Shown piece by piece: positions 41,791 to 52,475 of a stretch of DNA of 64,000 bases (the stretch's first letter is position 1; the number at the start of each line of letters is the position of its first letter). Both the position numbers and the translations under genes were made by a program. Under the pieces are notes generated by a model. The model was given only the letters and a program-made list of their open reading frames with translations, was not told the DNA's origin and did not search any database. Source of the stretch: Arion vulgaris (taxonomy: Eukaryota; Mollusca; Gastropoda; Stylommatophora; Arionidae); the NCBI GenBank assembly GCA_020796225.1, contig CM036762.1, positions 10,737,633 through 10,801,632 on the forward strand, in the 5' to 3' direction.

Positions 41791-42425
41791 GCCAAACAGA
41801 TGCCGATTTGTTTGTAATGTAGAGAATTTAAAGCTTCTTAACTCGAGGCACGCCCTTTCAACCTAAGGACGAACCTGTTATTTTGGTTATATCAGAATGT
41901 GGTGGCCAATAAACATGAAAAATAAGAATTATCTCATTTCATAGAATCCAAGTATTTCTCTAGATTTAAAAAAAAAAAGATTTAAAAATTATTACAAACG
42001 ACAGGTCTTATATCTCTGTTCTTGTTAGAAAACTATCCAATGAAACATTCGCATTAAATCACGTGGGAATGTATTCCTATAATGAGGTCAACACGTTGCT
42101 GAAGGCTTGTTCGCTGATTATAACCAGTTATACAGGAACTGTTGAATAATCGATTAATGCCTTAGCATCAGTTATCAGAGGACTATCATCATAGCACTCC
42201 GGACATGTCCATAGGGGCGCCGATCTCCCCTCAACAAACCCAGCAGCGTCCAGCGACCCAACACATCAGTTCGGTGTTGATTAATCATTCTATTTGCATA
42301 TTTGGTATGTCGTTCTTTACGGGCTGCACTAATATTGACATCCATCTCTCTCAATTACTAAGATATAAAGTGCATTAGTGACCCTTCAGGCGGTCTAGAA
42401 ACTAGCCCAATACAGAATCAGAACC
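41791..42425. other. Unassigned sequence
   Basis: No recognised gene or repeat. Confidence 0.5.
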
Positions 42426-42429
42426 AAGA

Positions 42430-43010
42430 TTAATATGTAATGCAGCTATGTGCTATCAACTATACGGATCAGAATGTTGAAAATGACAGAACAAGATATT
42501 TCAAACTCTCTACCTTTCAAACGACTTGTCTGCGAAAGATCTTACACGTATTCTAGCTAAACACTATTTCTAATAAAGAACTGCTGCACAGTTGTCAACG
42601 AGAGAATATGAGCACTATCTTCCAAAATAGACGCTGGAGATGGATCAGACCTGTAATACGCATGATGACTAACACGCTGGAGATGGATCAGACCTGTAAT
42701 ACGCATGATGACTAACACGCTGGAGATGGATCGGACCTGTAATACGCATGATGACTAACACGCTGGAGATGGATCGGACCTGTAATACGCATGATGACTA
42801 ACTCTATCACGAAAATTTGCACTGCTGTGGACACCAGAGGGTAAACGAAAACGCTGAAGACCCAAAATGACCTGGGGGAGAACAGTAGAATAAGAACTTA
42901 AAGAAAAACATTACAGCTAAAACATAATACAGAAGACGGTTAGGAATACAGAAGAATGGTATGTATTTGTTGTTGTCCCTAAGCCCCATTGACGTCACAG
43001 GGGAGTGAGA
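42430..43010 (+). pseudogene. LINE C-terminal fragment with 43-bp internal repeat
   Basis: Broken frames read LYGSEC, stop, KMTEQDISKLSTFQTTCLRK, then RRWRWIRPVIRMMTN, and after the repeat TPEGKRKR, GRPK-like and TVE-ELKEKHYS-like coding. This order (LYGSECW / CLRKI-RI / RRWRWIGHV-R / PEGKRKRGRPK-TWRRTVE-EL) is a well-known LINE C-terminus. The segment encoding RWRWIRPVIRMMTN is present four times in tandem, which breaks the frame because 43 is not divisible by three. Confidence 0.85.
42630..42800. repeat. 43-bp tandem repeat within a LINE, 4 units
   Basis: The CGCTGGAGATGGATC anchor recurs at 42630, 42674, 42717 and 42760. Two units read CAGACC and two read GGACC. Confidence 0.95.
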
Positions 43011-43194
43011 GGGAGAGAGAGAGAATCTTTACATGAAAGTATTACAAAAGAGTAATCAGAATACCATAGATAAAAACAGAGAGCAAATCTATCCATGTTT
43101 GCAACAGCTTAATATTGATGACATGATTGAAAAATATCAATCAAAATTACATCAAATACGTTTGTGTTATGAACAATGAATATAGAAGCTGGCA

Positions 43195-43475
43195 CGCCGA
43201 TAGCTAAGTCGATAACATACTTCGTTTGTAACCACCTGCCGTGCTCATTTCAGAGTTCGAGACCAGCTTCGGCACAAAACTCTTGTCGATGTACACACTG
43301 TATGCTCCATGTTTCCTGATCCTTTACTTGGATATTTAAATTACAAGTATCTCAGAAGTCAAAGTAAGGCTCGCCTGAATGGCAAGGGACATTGTTAATA
43401 AGAAAAGCAAGCCTTCCCGCAAAGATCAATGAGAGTTGCCATATTAGGCGCCCTGACTATGCCTGAATTCATAGC
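43195..43475 (+). mobile_element. SINE-E copy (full length, plus strand)
   Basis: The head has GATAGCTAAGTCGATAACA and AGTTCGAGACCAGC. The tail ends GACTATGCCTGAATTC. This orientation confirms the direction of SINE-E. Confidence 0.8.
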
Positions 43476-43639
43476 AAACGAACAAGAAAAAAACAGTATA
43501 TAAGATATTCAAATAAAAATTTAATTCAGAAGTGTTTTTTTCTTTAGTGAATTTTCCGTTTATTTAGCTAAAATTCTTTTTTTCCTTATCTACATATATT
43601 GTGTATGTGTGAATGTGAGGGAAGGGGGTGTGTGACTTC

Positions 43640-43775
43640 TATGTATTAGTGGTAAAGCCTTTCTCTTGCATCCGGAAGGTCGTGGGTTTGAACCGGGACC
43701 TCGTAGCTCTGTTCACATGTGCATTATTTCACGAGATCCCGAGGATTGTTGCCGGAGCTACGTAGTTCGTGCTGA
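43640..43775 (+). mobile_element. SINE-H 5' half
   Basis: The tRNA-like head carries GGTTTGAACCGGG. The body runs through GGAGCTACGTAGTTCGTGCT, then is replaced by a hAT-like fragment. Confidence 0.75.
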
Positions 43776-44025
43776 AGCGTTCTAGGAGGGGGTAGTGGAT
43801 TCAGAAGAATGTGGGGGTGTTTAGGCGATTAGGGGTCGGTGGCTCCTTAAAGAAGAAATTAATAATACATATTATAAAATATGTTACAATATATAGGGCG
43901 TTTGGCAAACTGTTATAATGGGGAGGGGGAGGGGGCGTTAAGTGCAAATTTGTAGCTAGCTATGTGCAACAAGTGGGTTTCGGTACAGGGTTGGTAAAAA
44001 GTTTGGGAATCTATGTGCTAACTGA
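43776..44025 (+). mobile_element. hAT-like element fragment
   Basis: Matches the 20.8-kb elements from GCTGAAGCGTTCTAGG to TTTGGGAATCTATG, with a short GGGGAGGGGGAGGGGGCG segment and no array. The left end is missing. Confidence 0.75.
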
Positions 44026-44029
44026 ATAG

Positions 44030-44225
44030 ATAACAGTTCGGTTCCCATGCCGAGAGGCCGTGTTCAACTTCAGTTCTTTCCATGGACCACAGATTTTTTT
44101 CTGTCGTGGACATAAAAGAAATATTCTAACCTGAACATCTTCGCGGCGACTGTTGTAGCCATACGGCCATTAAATTCCTCAGACTCTCGTCCCATCTGTC
44201 CTATACCGCCCTAACAAGCTGTACT
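44030..44225 (+). repeat. Dispersed repeat shared with 15.5 kb
   Basis: Holds CCTCAGACTCTCGTCCCATC and TGTCCTATACCGCCCTAA. GGTTCCCATGCCGAG near 44040 could be a decayed B-box. Confidence 0.5.
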
Positions 44226-44511
44226 TACACGATACAGCAACGATAGTTTTATTTATTTAAACAAAAATATTGTGCGTACGAACAAAACTGAAACATATTG
44301 TTATTCAGCAATACTTTCTGTTCTTGAAATTCTAATCAACGTTTAAAGCTGGCGAAGTATAATATGCCGTCAATGATGCTTCTCAGAGGCACCATGGAGC
44401 CTGCGGGCATAGCATTGAATAACACTGGTGTAGGCATACAAACATAAAAGATAAAAAGAACTAACTCCTTAACAAAAATTCAGTTATCTCTTGTGTCTGT
44501 TTTTGTGTTTT

Positions 44512-44712
44512 TTTTCGATCCAGAAGCAGTAAAGCTTTCAGCTCTTCGGCTCGGTGCCATGGACATCGTAATCCTTCCTTTCAGTGCCACGAACACCGTA
44601 AATCTGGAGAAACTGTGGGTTTTGTGCCAGCCCGCGGAATTGAACCGCACTCACAGGGGACTTATCACCCGTCGTCCAACGTGCTACGAACACGCTGGGC
44701 AGGCGGGTCTCT
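44512..44712 (-). mobile_element. SINE-C copy
   Basis: Complete on the minus strand but more diverged than the 17.3-kb copy. Confidence 0.85.
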
Positions 44713-44720
44713 GTTTAAGA

Positions 44721-44857
44721 CCCTTTCACTCCGTAGTTTATTGTTACCACCAGACGCATTTATATTGTAATGTATACTGAACTTGACAGTAAAGTGGCTT
44801 TATGTCCTTTTAAAGATGTACCGCGAGCCAATATATCGACTTAGGAGGATGAAAGGG
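44721..44857 (+). mobile_element. piggyBac-like MITE, copy 2
   Basis: Starts CCCTTTCACTCCG and ends GGATGAAAGGG. TTAA is at 44858-44861 on the right and 44715-44718 on the left (two extra bases between). The interior matches the 5.96-kb copy (ACGCATTTATATTGTAATG). Confidence 0.7.
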
Positions 44858-44949
44858 TTAACCCCGGTTGTAGTATATGCACTAACTAACTAATGCCAAG
44901 TATTTGTTCACTACGGATGGTGTAGCCAGCCTCAAGTCGAATTCTACCG

Positions 44950-45025
44950 ATGACGTCTCTTACGACAGGCCGTGTAGGTCGCAGTGTTACTGTACTTCCC
45001 TAGGGGGACCAGCGATACACAGACG
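44950..45025 (-). mobile_element. SINE-B 5' fragment
   Basis: The plus strand reads GTCTCTTACGACAGGCCGTG and TAGGTCGCAGTGTTACT, the 5' third of SINE-B. Confidence 0.65.
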
Positions 45026-45144
45026 ATGTACTTATCTATCGACTTTCTGTCTATCCTTATATACATATCAGATTTTCATTATCTTCAGATTATTCATCGT
45101 TCTATGACATATTATCATAATTGATTATTCAGGGTAGGAGGGTG

Positions 45145-45370
45145 ATGTGTATGTGGCCAGTGGTTAACCGTTTGAAGGTCGTAGGTTCGAATCCGGTCTG
45201 CACTGTTCTGTTCGTAAGTGAATATTTTCTCGAAGATCCCTTACGATTGTTGCTGAAGCTACGTAGTTCGTGCTTTGTGCAATATCCTTGACATGTATTG
45301 TATCATTTATGTATAGAATGAACGGGTTATGTGGGAACGCCCACTGCAATGAAGCCAATTCTGAGTTTTG
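45145..45370 (+). mobile_element. SINE-H copy, best preserved
   Basis: The head has TGGCCAGTGG (A-box) and GGTTCGAATCC (B-box, perfect). The body has GAAGCTACGTAGTTCGTGCT and AACGGGTTATGTGGGAACG. Confidence 0.85.
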
Positions 45371-45489
45371 TCATCACTCCACAAACCACGACGTGTGAAC
45401 TACATTGTTTTGTGTGGTATGGTATGCTACAATCCATCAGCTTCTGCAAATAATAAAGTGATACCATGTAATGTAGACTCTACAGTTTA

Positions 45490-45842
45490 AAAAACCAACA
45501 TAGACAAAGTGTCGCCTAATACTAGCGAGCTCCTTTGAGTAAGAGCAGAGGGCAGGTCAGTAGTGGCAGGCCAAGAATGTCGTTATTAAAGTATTGTATA
45601 TCAGATGAGGGAGATTAGAACAGCAATTTGGCCTAGTATAGAGAGAAGAGAGCCACACAGAAAAAGTATAATTAGTACAAGGCAAGAGGAAGATCACGCA
45701 AATGATGGAGCGACGGCATCAAGAACAGCCTTACGAACATGAATATCAGCTTACAAAGTGCCTTAAAATAGCACACACACGATCACTACGTTTCACCCCA
45801 ACACTTCTATAAAGAAGTAAATGGTGGAAGAGAAGAAGAAGA
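45490..45842 (+). pseudogene. LINE C-terminal fragment with GAA tail
   Basis: The frame at about 45680 reads KARGRSRK, stop, WSDGIKNSLTNMNISLQSAL, the C-terminal RGR-RK-W-D-IK--L pattern of LINEs. Upstream frames are too broken to read. It ends in GAAGAGAAGAAGAAG. Confidence 0.75.
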
Positions 45843-45854
45843 TAGAGAGAAAAC

Positions 45855-46120
45855 GTGGGGCGGATTAGCGTAATGCATAAGCGTTCGCATATCGACTTGG
45901 GCACAAGAGGGTTGTAGGTTTAATCCATACTCGACGTCGAAAGGAACTGGCCCTACTACCATCAACTCACTTTGTTCTAGAAATATAAAGTGACTGACAT
46001 TTCCTACCCTCTCTAGTCGTAGACAGGGAGACTTATGTAGCTACAGCTATTCTGAGGAGATACTGCTCGTTTATCGTGCAGACAAATCTCATAACGTTCA
46101 CAGCTGTACTTATACTACTA
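45855..46120 (+). mobile_element. SINE-J candidate (tRNA-like head, single copy)
   Basis: TAGCGTAATGC (A-box-like) and GTAGGTTTAATCC (B-box-like) are spaced as in a tRNA head. The 200 bp that follow are of unknown origin. There is no second copy in the window, so the boundary is uncertain. Confidence 0.5.
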
Positions 46121-46261
46121 TAAAATCCTATGGTAGCTTCTCTTCGATCCCTACCAGTTTTCCAGCAATATGTTTCTAGGAACACCACATAGGAGTTGAG
46201 TAGGGTTTTTTATCAATGCCAGCTCATTGACCCTTATCTTTGTATTTCTTTACGATAATCT

Positions 46262-46615
46262 TCTTTCTTCTTCTTTCTTTTGTCGTCACACTGTTACCAG
46301 GTTGTTGCCCAGTGTTATGCTTTTATGTTTTTGTCTTGCGCTGTTCTGGTGGCTTGGGTGATTGTTATTTTTGTTTCTTGACAGGATTCTGCTATGCCAT
46401 CTAACCATCTTTTTCGTGGTCTACCTCTCTTCTTCTTTCTAATGTTCTGGTGGCATGAGTGATTATTATTTTTGCTCTTTTATAGGATTCTGCTATCACC
46501 TAACCATCTTTTTCGTGGTCTTCCTCTCGCCTTCTCTCTGATGTTCTGTTGTAGAAGAATATGTATACTGTGGACTTTGGATGCATTCTTATTAAGTGAC
46601 CAAACCACTTCATTC
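46262..46615 (-). pseudogene. LINE C-terminal fragment with internal duplication
   Basis: The same family as 13195-13632, with matching words on the plus strand (GGCTTGGGTGATTGTTATTT, CATCTTTTTCGTGGTC, TGGATGCATTCTTATTAAGT). A segment of about 120 bp from GTTCTGGTGGC to CGTGGTC is duplicated. Frames are broken. The GAA tail is at 46262-46280. Confidence 0.8.
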
Positions 46616-47445
46616 TTCATTGCACCTATGGCCCAGCAAAAAACAAAATAAAATAATTCGATGAACCGCAGGGACGAATTGTGACTAATGTTCCTGAAAC
46701 CTCTTACTTAATACACGTACTTTCAGAAGAAGAAATATAACCCATCCCAATTATTTCATCCTAACGTTACTCCATATATTATGAAATCTCGTAGTGCTCC
46801 ATCGGGATTTCCCAATTGACATTACGTTTTCCACATTTCTTATAAATTATTTCCTGTACTTTACGTACAACTTGACCTATATATCGTCATGACATCGATT
46901 TCATTCAATTATAGTAATTGACTTCAGCTAAGATATTCGAATATACTAGTTTATGTGTCTGCTGTCCTAGATCAGGATTTTAATTAAAGCTTTATTTACG
47001 TTGAACGTGAGCTTGAGACGATTTCTTGGCATACGGTATTTTTTATTTTATTTTATCACTGTAATGAAGGAGACGTTGTGATTTATATAATAACCGTCCA
47101 TCATAAGCAATGATGAGAACAGCCTCAGACGTGTGCTGCTGCACCTCTGGTGTGTGCGGAGGTGAATGTAGAGTTCAATCCTCCAACACAATCCCCTACC
47201 ACAGGTCATATATGATCAAGGTTAGACATATGGGTGTTGTGTGTTCTGTTTTTCTATCTTTGAACAACTTGTGAATCCGTTATTTAGTTTTAAAGCTTAA
47301 CTATAACTGCACAGAACTGCCCATAGAAAAATGTTGGTTTCTGGAGATAAATACCAACATTTGTTTCTCAAGTTTCTTAGACTTGTATATCATCACTGTA
47401 TCTGTTGGAATTATTAAATATTTAAAATGACAACACTTATTATTT
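46616..47445. other. Unassigned sequence
   Basis: No recognised gene, SINE or LINE piece. Confidence 0.5.
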
Positions 47446-47449
47446 TCCT

Positions 47450-47592
47450 TCCTTATGTGATACTGTAATGTACTTTTCCTTGATGAAACCACCCATTTAC
47501 CCAGTATTACCGCAGCTTCCCCACGGTTTTCTCCACATCTGATCTGGTCCGGACAGGCCACCTCAGATCTGTAGGCTTCCGTACATTGGCTG
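47450..47592 (+). repeat. Dispersed repeat shared with 40.73 kb
   Basis: Holds CCCCACGGTTTTCTCCACAT and ACCTCAGATCTGTAGGCTTC. Confidence 0.7.
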
Positions 47593-47738
47593 CTAGAATT
47601 ATTGGAAATGGACGGTGTTTCAATACAAAGGGAGGATTATAATATCTTGAAACAATGCAAATTCTCGGGATGAATACGACTTCATCACTGTTACATGCTG
47701 ATACAATCTCTGCTACAATTAAACTGTTCTGTTACGAC

Positions 47739-47903
47739 CAGTGGCGGCTCGTCATTAAGGGCCACTGGGGCCGGACCCCACCAAAAATAATGTGTAACGT
47801 GTATTTATTATTTTATAAATTAAAACATAACAACCCAAAGCCATGATTTTTCAGATAATTTTTGTCTGGCCCCACCAACAAAATTGATCACGAGCCGCCA
47901 CTG
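47739..47903 (-). mobile_element. hAT-type MITE (165 bp), copy 3
   Basis: CAGTGGCGGCTCGT ends with perfect 8-bp flanks GTTACGAC at 47731-47738 and 47904-47911. Confidence 0.95.
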
Positions 47904-47949
47904 GTTACGACTGCATCACTGTTACATGTTGGTACAATCTCTGCTGCAA

Positions 47950-48325
47950 TGAAACTGTTTTATTATGTTTTGATTATTAAGCAAGTTCCTTTGCAAAGAT
48001 ATTTCTTGGATTAAAATGTAACAGCATCATGATGATAGTGCACTTGGTATGCAAGGTTTTAAAGACGAGTTTAGTACGACACGGCAGACACCGGACACCT
48101 CCCACAGGACAGGAAAAAAAGAGGAGGGGTGGATATTTAGATCTGCTTTCTCGGGAGCCAAGTTCCGACAGGAGCAGGATGCTGATGATGAACCAAAAGT
48201 TATAGAACAAAGTATGAGAGACTTGCAAATATCCTTATATTATACATGGCCTTTTTCATCTTTACAGACGGTCAATTGGCAAATGTTTTACTGTGACAAC
48301 TTCCGAGTTTTCGATTTTCTCTCTT
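47950..48325. other. Unassigned sequence
   Basis: A 98-codon frame with mixed composition (RTGKKEEGWIFRSAFSGAKF) shows no known domain. Coding status is unknown. Confidence 0.35.
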
Positions 48326-48330
48326 GTCGT

Positions 48331-48535
48331 TCAGCTCATACATAAACTCTTCTCAAAAGACTCTGCGCTCTTTCGTAATTTGGCTTTCCACACAACTCTG
48401 TCATCAAATAGTTCTTCCCATGTGCTGGGACCTATAGAAAAGTTTTCATTGAGGCTTTGCAGACATCTTTATATCTGAGCAGTGGTCTGCCCTGGTGCCT
48501 CTTCCCCTCTGAAAGTGCGAAAATCTTTATATTAT
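48331..48535 (-). pseudogene. LINE C-terminus, one frameshift from intact
   Basis: The minus strand reads RHQGRPLLRYKDVCKASMKT, then after one frameshift PSTWEELFDDRVVWKAKLRK and SAESFEKSLCMS with a TGA stop at 48331. This is the same domain type as the fragment at 555-700. Confidence 0.85.
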
Positions 48536-48564
48536 AATTATTATTATTATTATTATTTTTATTA

Positions 48565-48905
48565 TATTACTCTCGTACCGTTATTCGTTACATGGGGCAT
48601 GCAAGCAAATTCTCTATACCGTTCTATCCTGGACATCTCGATCAATCTCTTCTATGGAAGTGAGTTCGATATTTCTCGGCTTTTCTCGGTAAAGTTCGGC
48701 TCAGAGTTTCCCTAGAGTGCCTTTACTTTATTGAACCCCTAACATCTCCTACTTCAATACCTACAATGTGATTTTTTGCTCCTTCCTTCTCAGAGTATGC
48801 CCAACATATTTCTATTTTCTGTTTCATTTAACAGTTGCTACTAGCGGTTGACCCATCATTTCTCTGATTTCATCACTTCTGAATTCATCCAATTGTATGC
48901 TCCTT
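48565..48905 (-). pseudogene. LINE C-terminal fragment
   Basis: It starts after a (TTA)n run (48537-48560). It aligns with 49672-49945 from CTCTCGTACCGTTATTCGTT to AGTATGCCCAACAT, so it encodes the same VGHT-RR / GR---TLKRTL region, but its frames are broken. Confidence 0.7.
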
Positions 48906-48924
48906 TATAATATATGTATAGAGA

Positions 48925-49180
48925 GAGGGGCGTATGTAGCTCAAGCGGTAGTGAGCTCGATCACAGACCCAAGCGTACCTGGTTCAAACCCCACAGTGGG
49001 AAAGTTTGGAAGCAAATTCGTTTCCATGGGATTTTTACAAAAGATAAAAATAGACTAGACAGTTCAGAAAGCAATGGCAAACTACTGAACGTATAAGTGG
49101 TGCCTAGAAAATCAACGACTCGTTTACTGTGGTTGATGGCTACGTCCTTTGGGATATGCCACGATTTTCATTTCATTTAT
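48925..49180 (+). mobile_element. SINE-D, reference copy
   Basis: The head has TAGCTCAAGCGG (A-box) and GGTTCAAACCC (B-box). The body has GCAAATTCGTTTCCATGGGA, GCAATGGCAAACTACTGAAC and GTTTACTGTGGTTGATGG, and ends near GCCACGATTTTCATTTC. Confidence 0.88.
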
Positions 49181-49189
49181 ATATATATA

Positions 49190-49490
49190 TGATTCTTTCA
49201 CATAAGATCCAAGAAATGGCGAAACATGTAAAAAAGGAACTGTAGTTTTACCAAATACAAAAATAATAACAATACACAGCAACGTTTCGACCAAAAGGCC
49301 TTTATCAAGAAAATGATACAACAAAAGTAAAGAAATTCACTTCTTACACTGCACAGAACCTATAGAATCAGACAATGAATTTCTAACGGACATAAATAGA
49401 AATTGCTAACTAAAAAAAGAATAACGAGATAAATACAAAGAAGTAGAAGTGGAAGAAAGAAGATGAACAATAAAAATCAAATATATATAT
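49190..49490 (-). mobile_element. Penelope-like element 3'/LTR-like remnant
   Basis: The sequence resembles the 3' flank of the PLE at 56711-57138: GTAGTTTTACCAAATACAAA, CAGCAACGTTTCGACCAAAA and GGCCTTTATCAAG on the plus strand. No coding remains. Confidence 0.65.
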
Positions 49491-49500
49491 AACATATATA

Positions 49501-49661
49501 CAGTGGCGGCTCGTGGTCATTTTTGTTGATGGGGCCAGACATTTTTTCCAGATAAATCATGGTTTTTGGTTGCTATATTTTAATTTATAAAGAATAAATA
49601 CGTTATACATTATTTTTGGTAGGGCCCGGTCCCACTGGCCCTTAATGACGAGCCGCCACTG
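49501..49661 (+). mobile_element. hAT-type MITE, copy 4
   Basis: CAGTGGCGGCTCGT ends. Perfect flanks CATATATA at 49493-49500 and 49662-49669. Confidence 0.95.
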
Positions 49662-49671
49662 CATATATAAT

Positions 49672-49945
49672 AATTCCTCTCGTACCGTTATACGTTACAT
49701 AGGGCCGCAAGTAATTTCTCCATACCCATCTATCCTGGGCAACTCGCTCAATCTCCTCCATGTAACTGAGAACGATATTTCCTGCCTCTCTCAGCAAAGT
49801 TCGTTTCAGGGTCTCTTTAGGTCGACCTCTCTTTCTTGAACCATTTGCATCCCACTTCAATGCCTGCTTTGATATTCGTTGATCATTTCTCCTCAAAGTG
49901 TGCCCAACATTCTCCATCTTCTCTTTCTTATAACAACTGCATGTA
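49672..49945 (-). pseudogene. LINE C-terminus, nearly intact
   Basis: A 102-codon minus-strand frame reads KKEKMENVGHTLRRNDQRIS, ALKWDANGSRKRGRPKETLK, RTLLREAGNIVLSYMEEIER and VAQDRWVWRNYL. This is the VGHTLRR / KW---G-RKRGRPK-T--R / WR---L pattern of LINE C-termini. It is uninterrupted for the whole region, the best-kept LINE C-terminus in the window. Confidence 0.88.
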
Positions 49946-49947
49946 TA

Positions 49948-50360
49948 CATTTAACATATACACATATAGAATATGGAACATGAGAAGAGAAAGTACTAAG
50001 AAACATAGGAATGTTTTATCATTGCTACACAGTTTTACTGCAGTCTACCCTTATATTGATAAGATCAAAGTATAGTAACGTTGTATGTAGTTACATACAA
50101 CTTATTTATGACGAAATTGTTAAATGATATTTCGGCATTCAAAAATATTGCAAATGAATGGGATCATTACTTCTCCAGGTGTCTTGTGCTAAATTGCAAC
50201 CTTTTCAAACTAAACCAAGCGTGCTGTATTTTACATAGACGACATGGCGTTACAAGATCAAAGGCGACATAAAAACACGTAACAATATTGTTGTTGCAAA
50301 TACTGCATCAAGATAAGTCAACATTTCAACCACAAGGTCTTTATCAAGCATGCAAGACAC
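49948..50360 (-). mobile_element. Penelope-like element remnant
   Basis: TATACACATATAGAATATGG and GAGAAGAGAAAGTACTAAGA match the PLE 3' flank at 57030-57090. ACATTTCAACCACAAGGTCT at 50321 matches the GTTTCGACC-GGCCTT motif. The middle is unassigned. Confidence 0.55.
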
Positions 50361-50605
50361 ACTATGGAACGTGTTTTGATATTTTTATTTAGTATATAGT
50401 CTTTTTGTAGCAGTTTTGACTGCACCGGAGATATTTAACTAGAAATTATGCAGTGAATTGTCAAAGCAACATCAGCTTTTAAAAGTTTAAATAAAATTTG
50501 GAATTCCAAGTTATATAGTTGACTAACAATAAGTAAACTAAATTATGAATTTTCAATTCCAGTGTTATATTAATCATAAAATATGAGATCGAATATTAAA
50601 AATGG
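50361..50605. other. Unassigned AT-rich sequence
   Basis: No motif recognised. Confidence 0.5.
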
Positions 50606-50609
50606 CGAG

Positions 50610-50795
50610 ATATATAGAAAATATGTTGAATGCATTTGAAAATAGATATCTGAGAAACAAATAATGAACATAAAATTGGATGAATTCAGAAGAGGTGTTG
50701 AAATTAGAAAAATGTCTGGTCAACCGCTAATAACAACTGTTATAAGAATGAGAGAATGGAGATATGTTGGACATACTGAGACATGGGTGTCCATA
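50610..50795 (+). pseudogene. LINE C-terminal fragment
   Basis: The nucleotides match the reverse complement of 48790-48905 (AATTGGATGAATTCAGAAG, GTCAACCGCTA). Broken frames suggest WRYVGHTE near 50755. Confidence 0.65.
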
Positions 50796-50839
50796 CCTTA
50801 AAGTAAAAGGATGATTGGAGGGGTGGGTGCAGTCTTTCT

Positions 50840-50905
50840 TACATACAGTACTCAACCATGTACTATTCCTTACATACAGTACTCAACCATGTACTATTCC
50901 TTACA
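50840..50905. repeat. 36-bp direct duplication
   Basis: TTACATACAGTACTCAACCA plus TGTACTATTCC occurs twice. Confidence 0.9.
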
Positions 50906-50960
50906 TCAACTATGAAGCTAGAACTAGAAAATGTAAACACATCATGTTGAAAAGAAAATA

Positions 50961-51395
50961 TTCGATCTCTGTAGCGTACACGTTAGGTGCTCGCTTCTAG
51001 TTCTAAAAGTACTCTATTAGTTCCCTCGTGGAGCCATATGGATATTTTCCCAGAGATCCCTGATATCAGTATAGATGAAATCCAGTTCCTAGTCCTATCG
51101 GAAACGGACGATAAAACGTAGCTCCGATGTTCAAGTTTAACACGTAAAAGAAACATTGACAGTACAAAATCGAGAAGAACAGGCTGACAAGCCGCTGCCT
51201 CGTAAAATTCATTAGAAAAAAAATTTTAAAAATAAAATTCCTACAAAATATTTCACCATCTTCTAAATTACATCGGGGACCGTCGCCGGTGCTACGGAGT
51301 TCGTCCACTACCGCTGAGATATTCCTATGTAAGAAAGAGATCAGAGCACACATGGTTACTCACCGAAGTGCAATGATGATAGTTATATCAATTAA
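50961..51395 (+). mobile_element. SINE-F copy (nearly full length)
   Basis: Starts CGATCTCTGTAGCGTACACG and holds GGAAACGGACGATAAAAC, the A-rich middle, GCCGGTGCTACGGAGTTCG and CAATGATGATAGTTATATCA. The head is single, unlike the 7.9-kb copy. Confidence 0.88.
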
Positions 51396-51439
51396 CACAC
51401 ACGACCAGCCTTATGCAAAACGATCTTCATCACAATGTT

Positions 51440-51805
51440 GTGCTATCAGTGTCAAAATTAGAGACTTCAAATAAAAAACTACAACAGAGCTGAAATTCCT
51501 GCAGAGAAAAATAGTGGAAGTAACAAGGAGAGAGAAGATCAAAAAAAGACTATTAAAAACTTGGTAGGAATAAGACCAGTTCTAGAGCATATTAAGAAAC
51601 AACAAACTAAATAGTTCGGTCATGTAACATGATTACCATCCAACAGTACGTTACAAGAAGAACTACTTTTCGAATACATTGGTTTCTATGACAAATATCG
51701 CCCACGCAAACGATGGAGCGTAGAAATTTAAGAGACAGTAAGAAATACAGTATACGAGGCGCAGTCGAGGGCAGTTACCCGAACTCTGTGCATACCCTGA
51801 ACGCT
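51440..51805 (+). pseudogene. LINE C-terminal fragment
   Basis: Frames read TELKFLQRKIVEVTRREKIK, then IRPVLEHIKKQQTK, stop, FGHVT, stop, LPSNST, then TVRNTVYEAQSRAVTRTLCI and a stop at 51794. The two internal stops are single changes in KWFGH and VTRLP. The 3' UTR ends GGATATAGGAAAGAAGAAG. From 51748 the terminal 92 bp are amplified. Confidence 0.82.
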
Positions 51806-52475
51806 GGAAGACACAACAGGGATATAGGAAAGAAGAAGACAGTATACGAGGCGCAGTCGAGGACAGTTACCCGAACTCTTTGCATACCCTGAACGCTGGA
51901 AGACACAACAGGGATATAGGAAAGAAGAAGACAGTATACGAGGCGCAGTCGAGGACAGTTACCCGAACTCTTTGCATACCCTGAACGCTGGAAGACACAA
52001 CAGGGATATAGGAAAGAAGAAGACAGTATACGAGGCGCAGTCGAGGACAGTTACCCGAACTCTGTGCATACCCTGAACGCTGGAAGACACAACAGGGATA
52101 TAGGAAAGAAGAAGACAATATACGAGGCGCAGTCGAGGACAGTTACCCGAACTCTTTGCATACCCTGAACGCTGGAAGACACAACAGGGATATAGGAAAG
52201 AAGAAGACAGTATACGAGGCGCAGTCGAGGGCAGTTACCCGAACTCTGTGCATACCCTGAACGCTGGAAGACACAACAGGGATATAGGAAAGAAGAAGAC
52301 AGTATACGAGGCGCAGTCGAGGGCAGTTACCCGAACTCTGTGCATACCCTGAACGCTGGAAGACACAACAGGGATATAGGAAAGAAGAAGACAGTATACG
52401 AGGCGCAGTCGAGGCAGTTACCGAATTCTTGCATACCCTGAACGCTGGAAGACACAACAGGGATATAGGAAAGAA
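51748..52475. repeat. 92-bp array of a LINE 3' end, 8 units
   Basis: Each unit spans the last codons of the LINE (GTATACGAGGCGCAGTCGAG), the stop and the 3' UTR up to GATATAGGAAAGAAGAAG. Starts fall at 51748, 51840, 51932, 52024, 52116, 52208, 52300 and 52391. Only the last unit carries deletions, and the last GAA tail is at 52466-52484. Minus-strand frames reading FLYPCCVFQRSGYAQSSGNC are artefacts. Confidence 0.95.

Noticed and set aside
41526..41795. Charged Arg/Glu open frame
   Set aside because: Translation of a (TC)n microsatellite.
45145..45220. tRNA gene (A-box and perfect GGTTCGAATCC B-box)
   Set aside because: It cannot be folded into a clear cloverleaf with a paired acceptor stem, and the same head is followed by a shared SINE body at two other sites.
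48928..49000. tRNA gene
   Set aside because: The head is continuous with the SINE-D body, which is repeated elsewhere.
51867..52457. Cys-rich minus-strand frames
   Set aside because: They read the 92-bp LINE-end array on the wrong strand.
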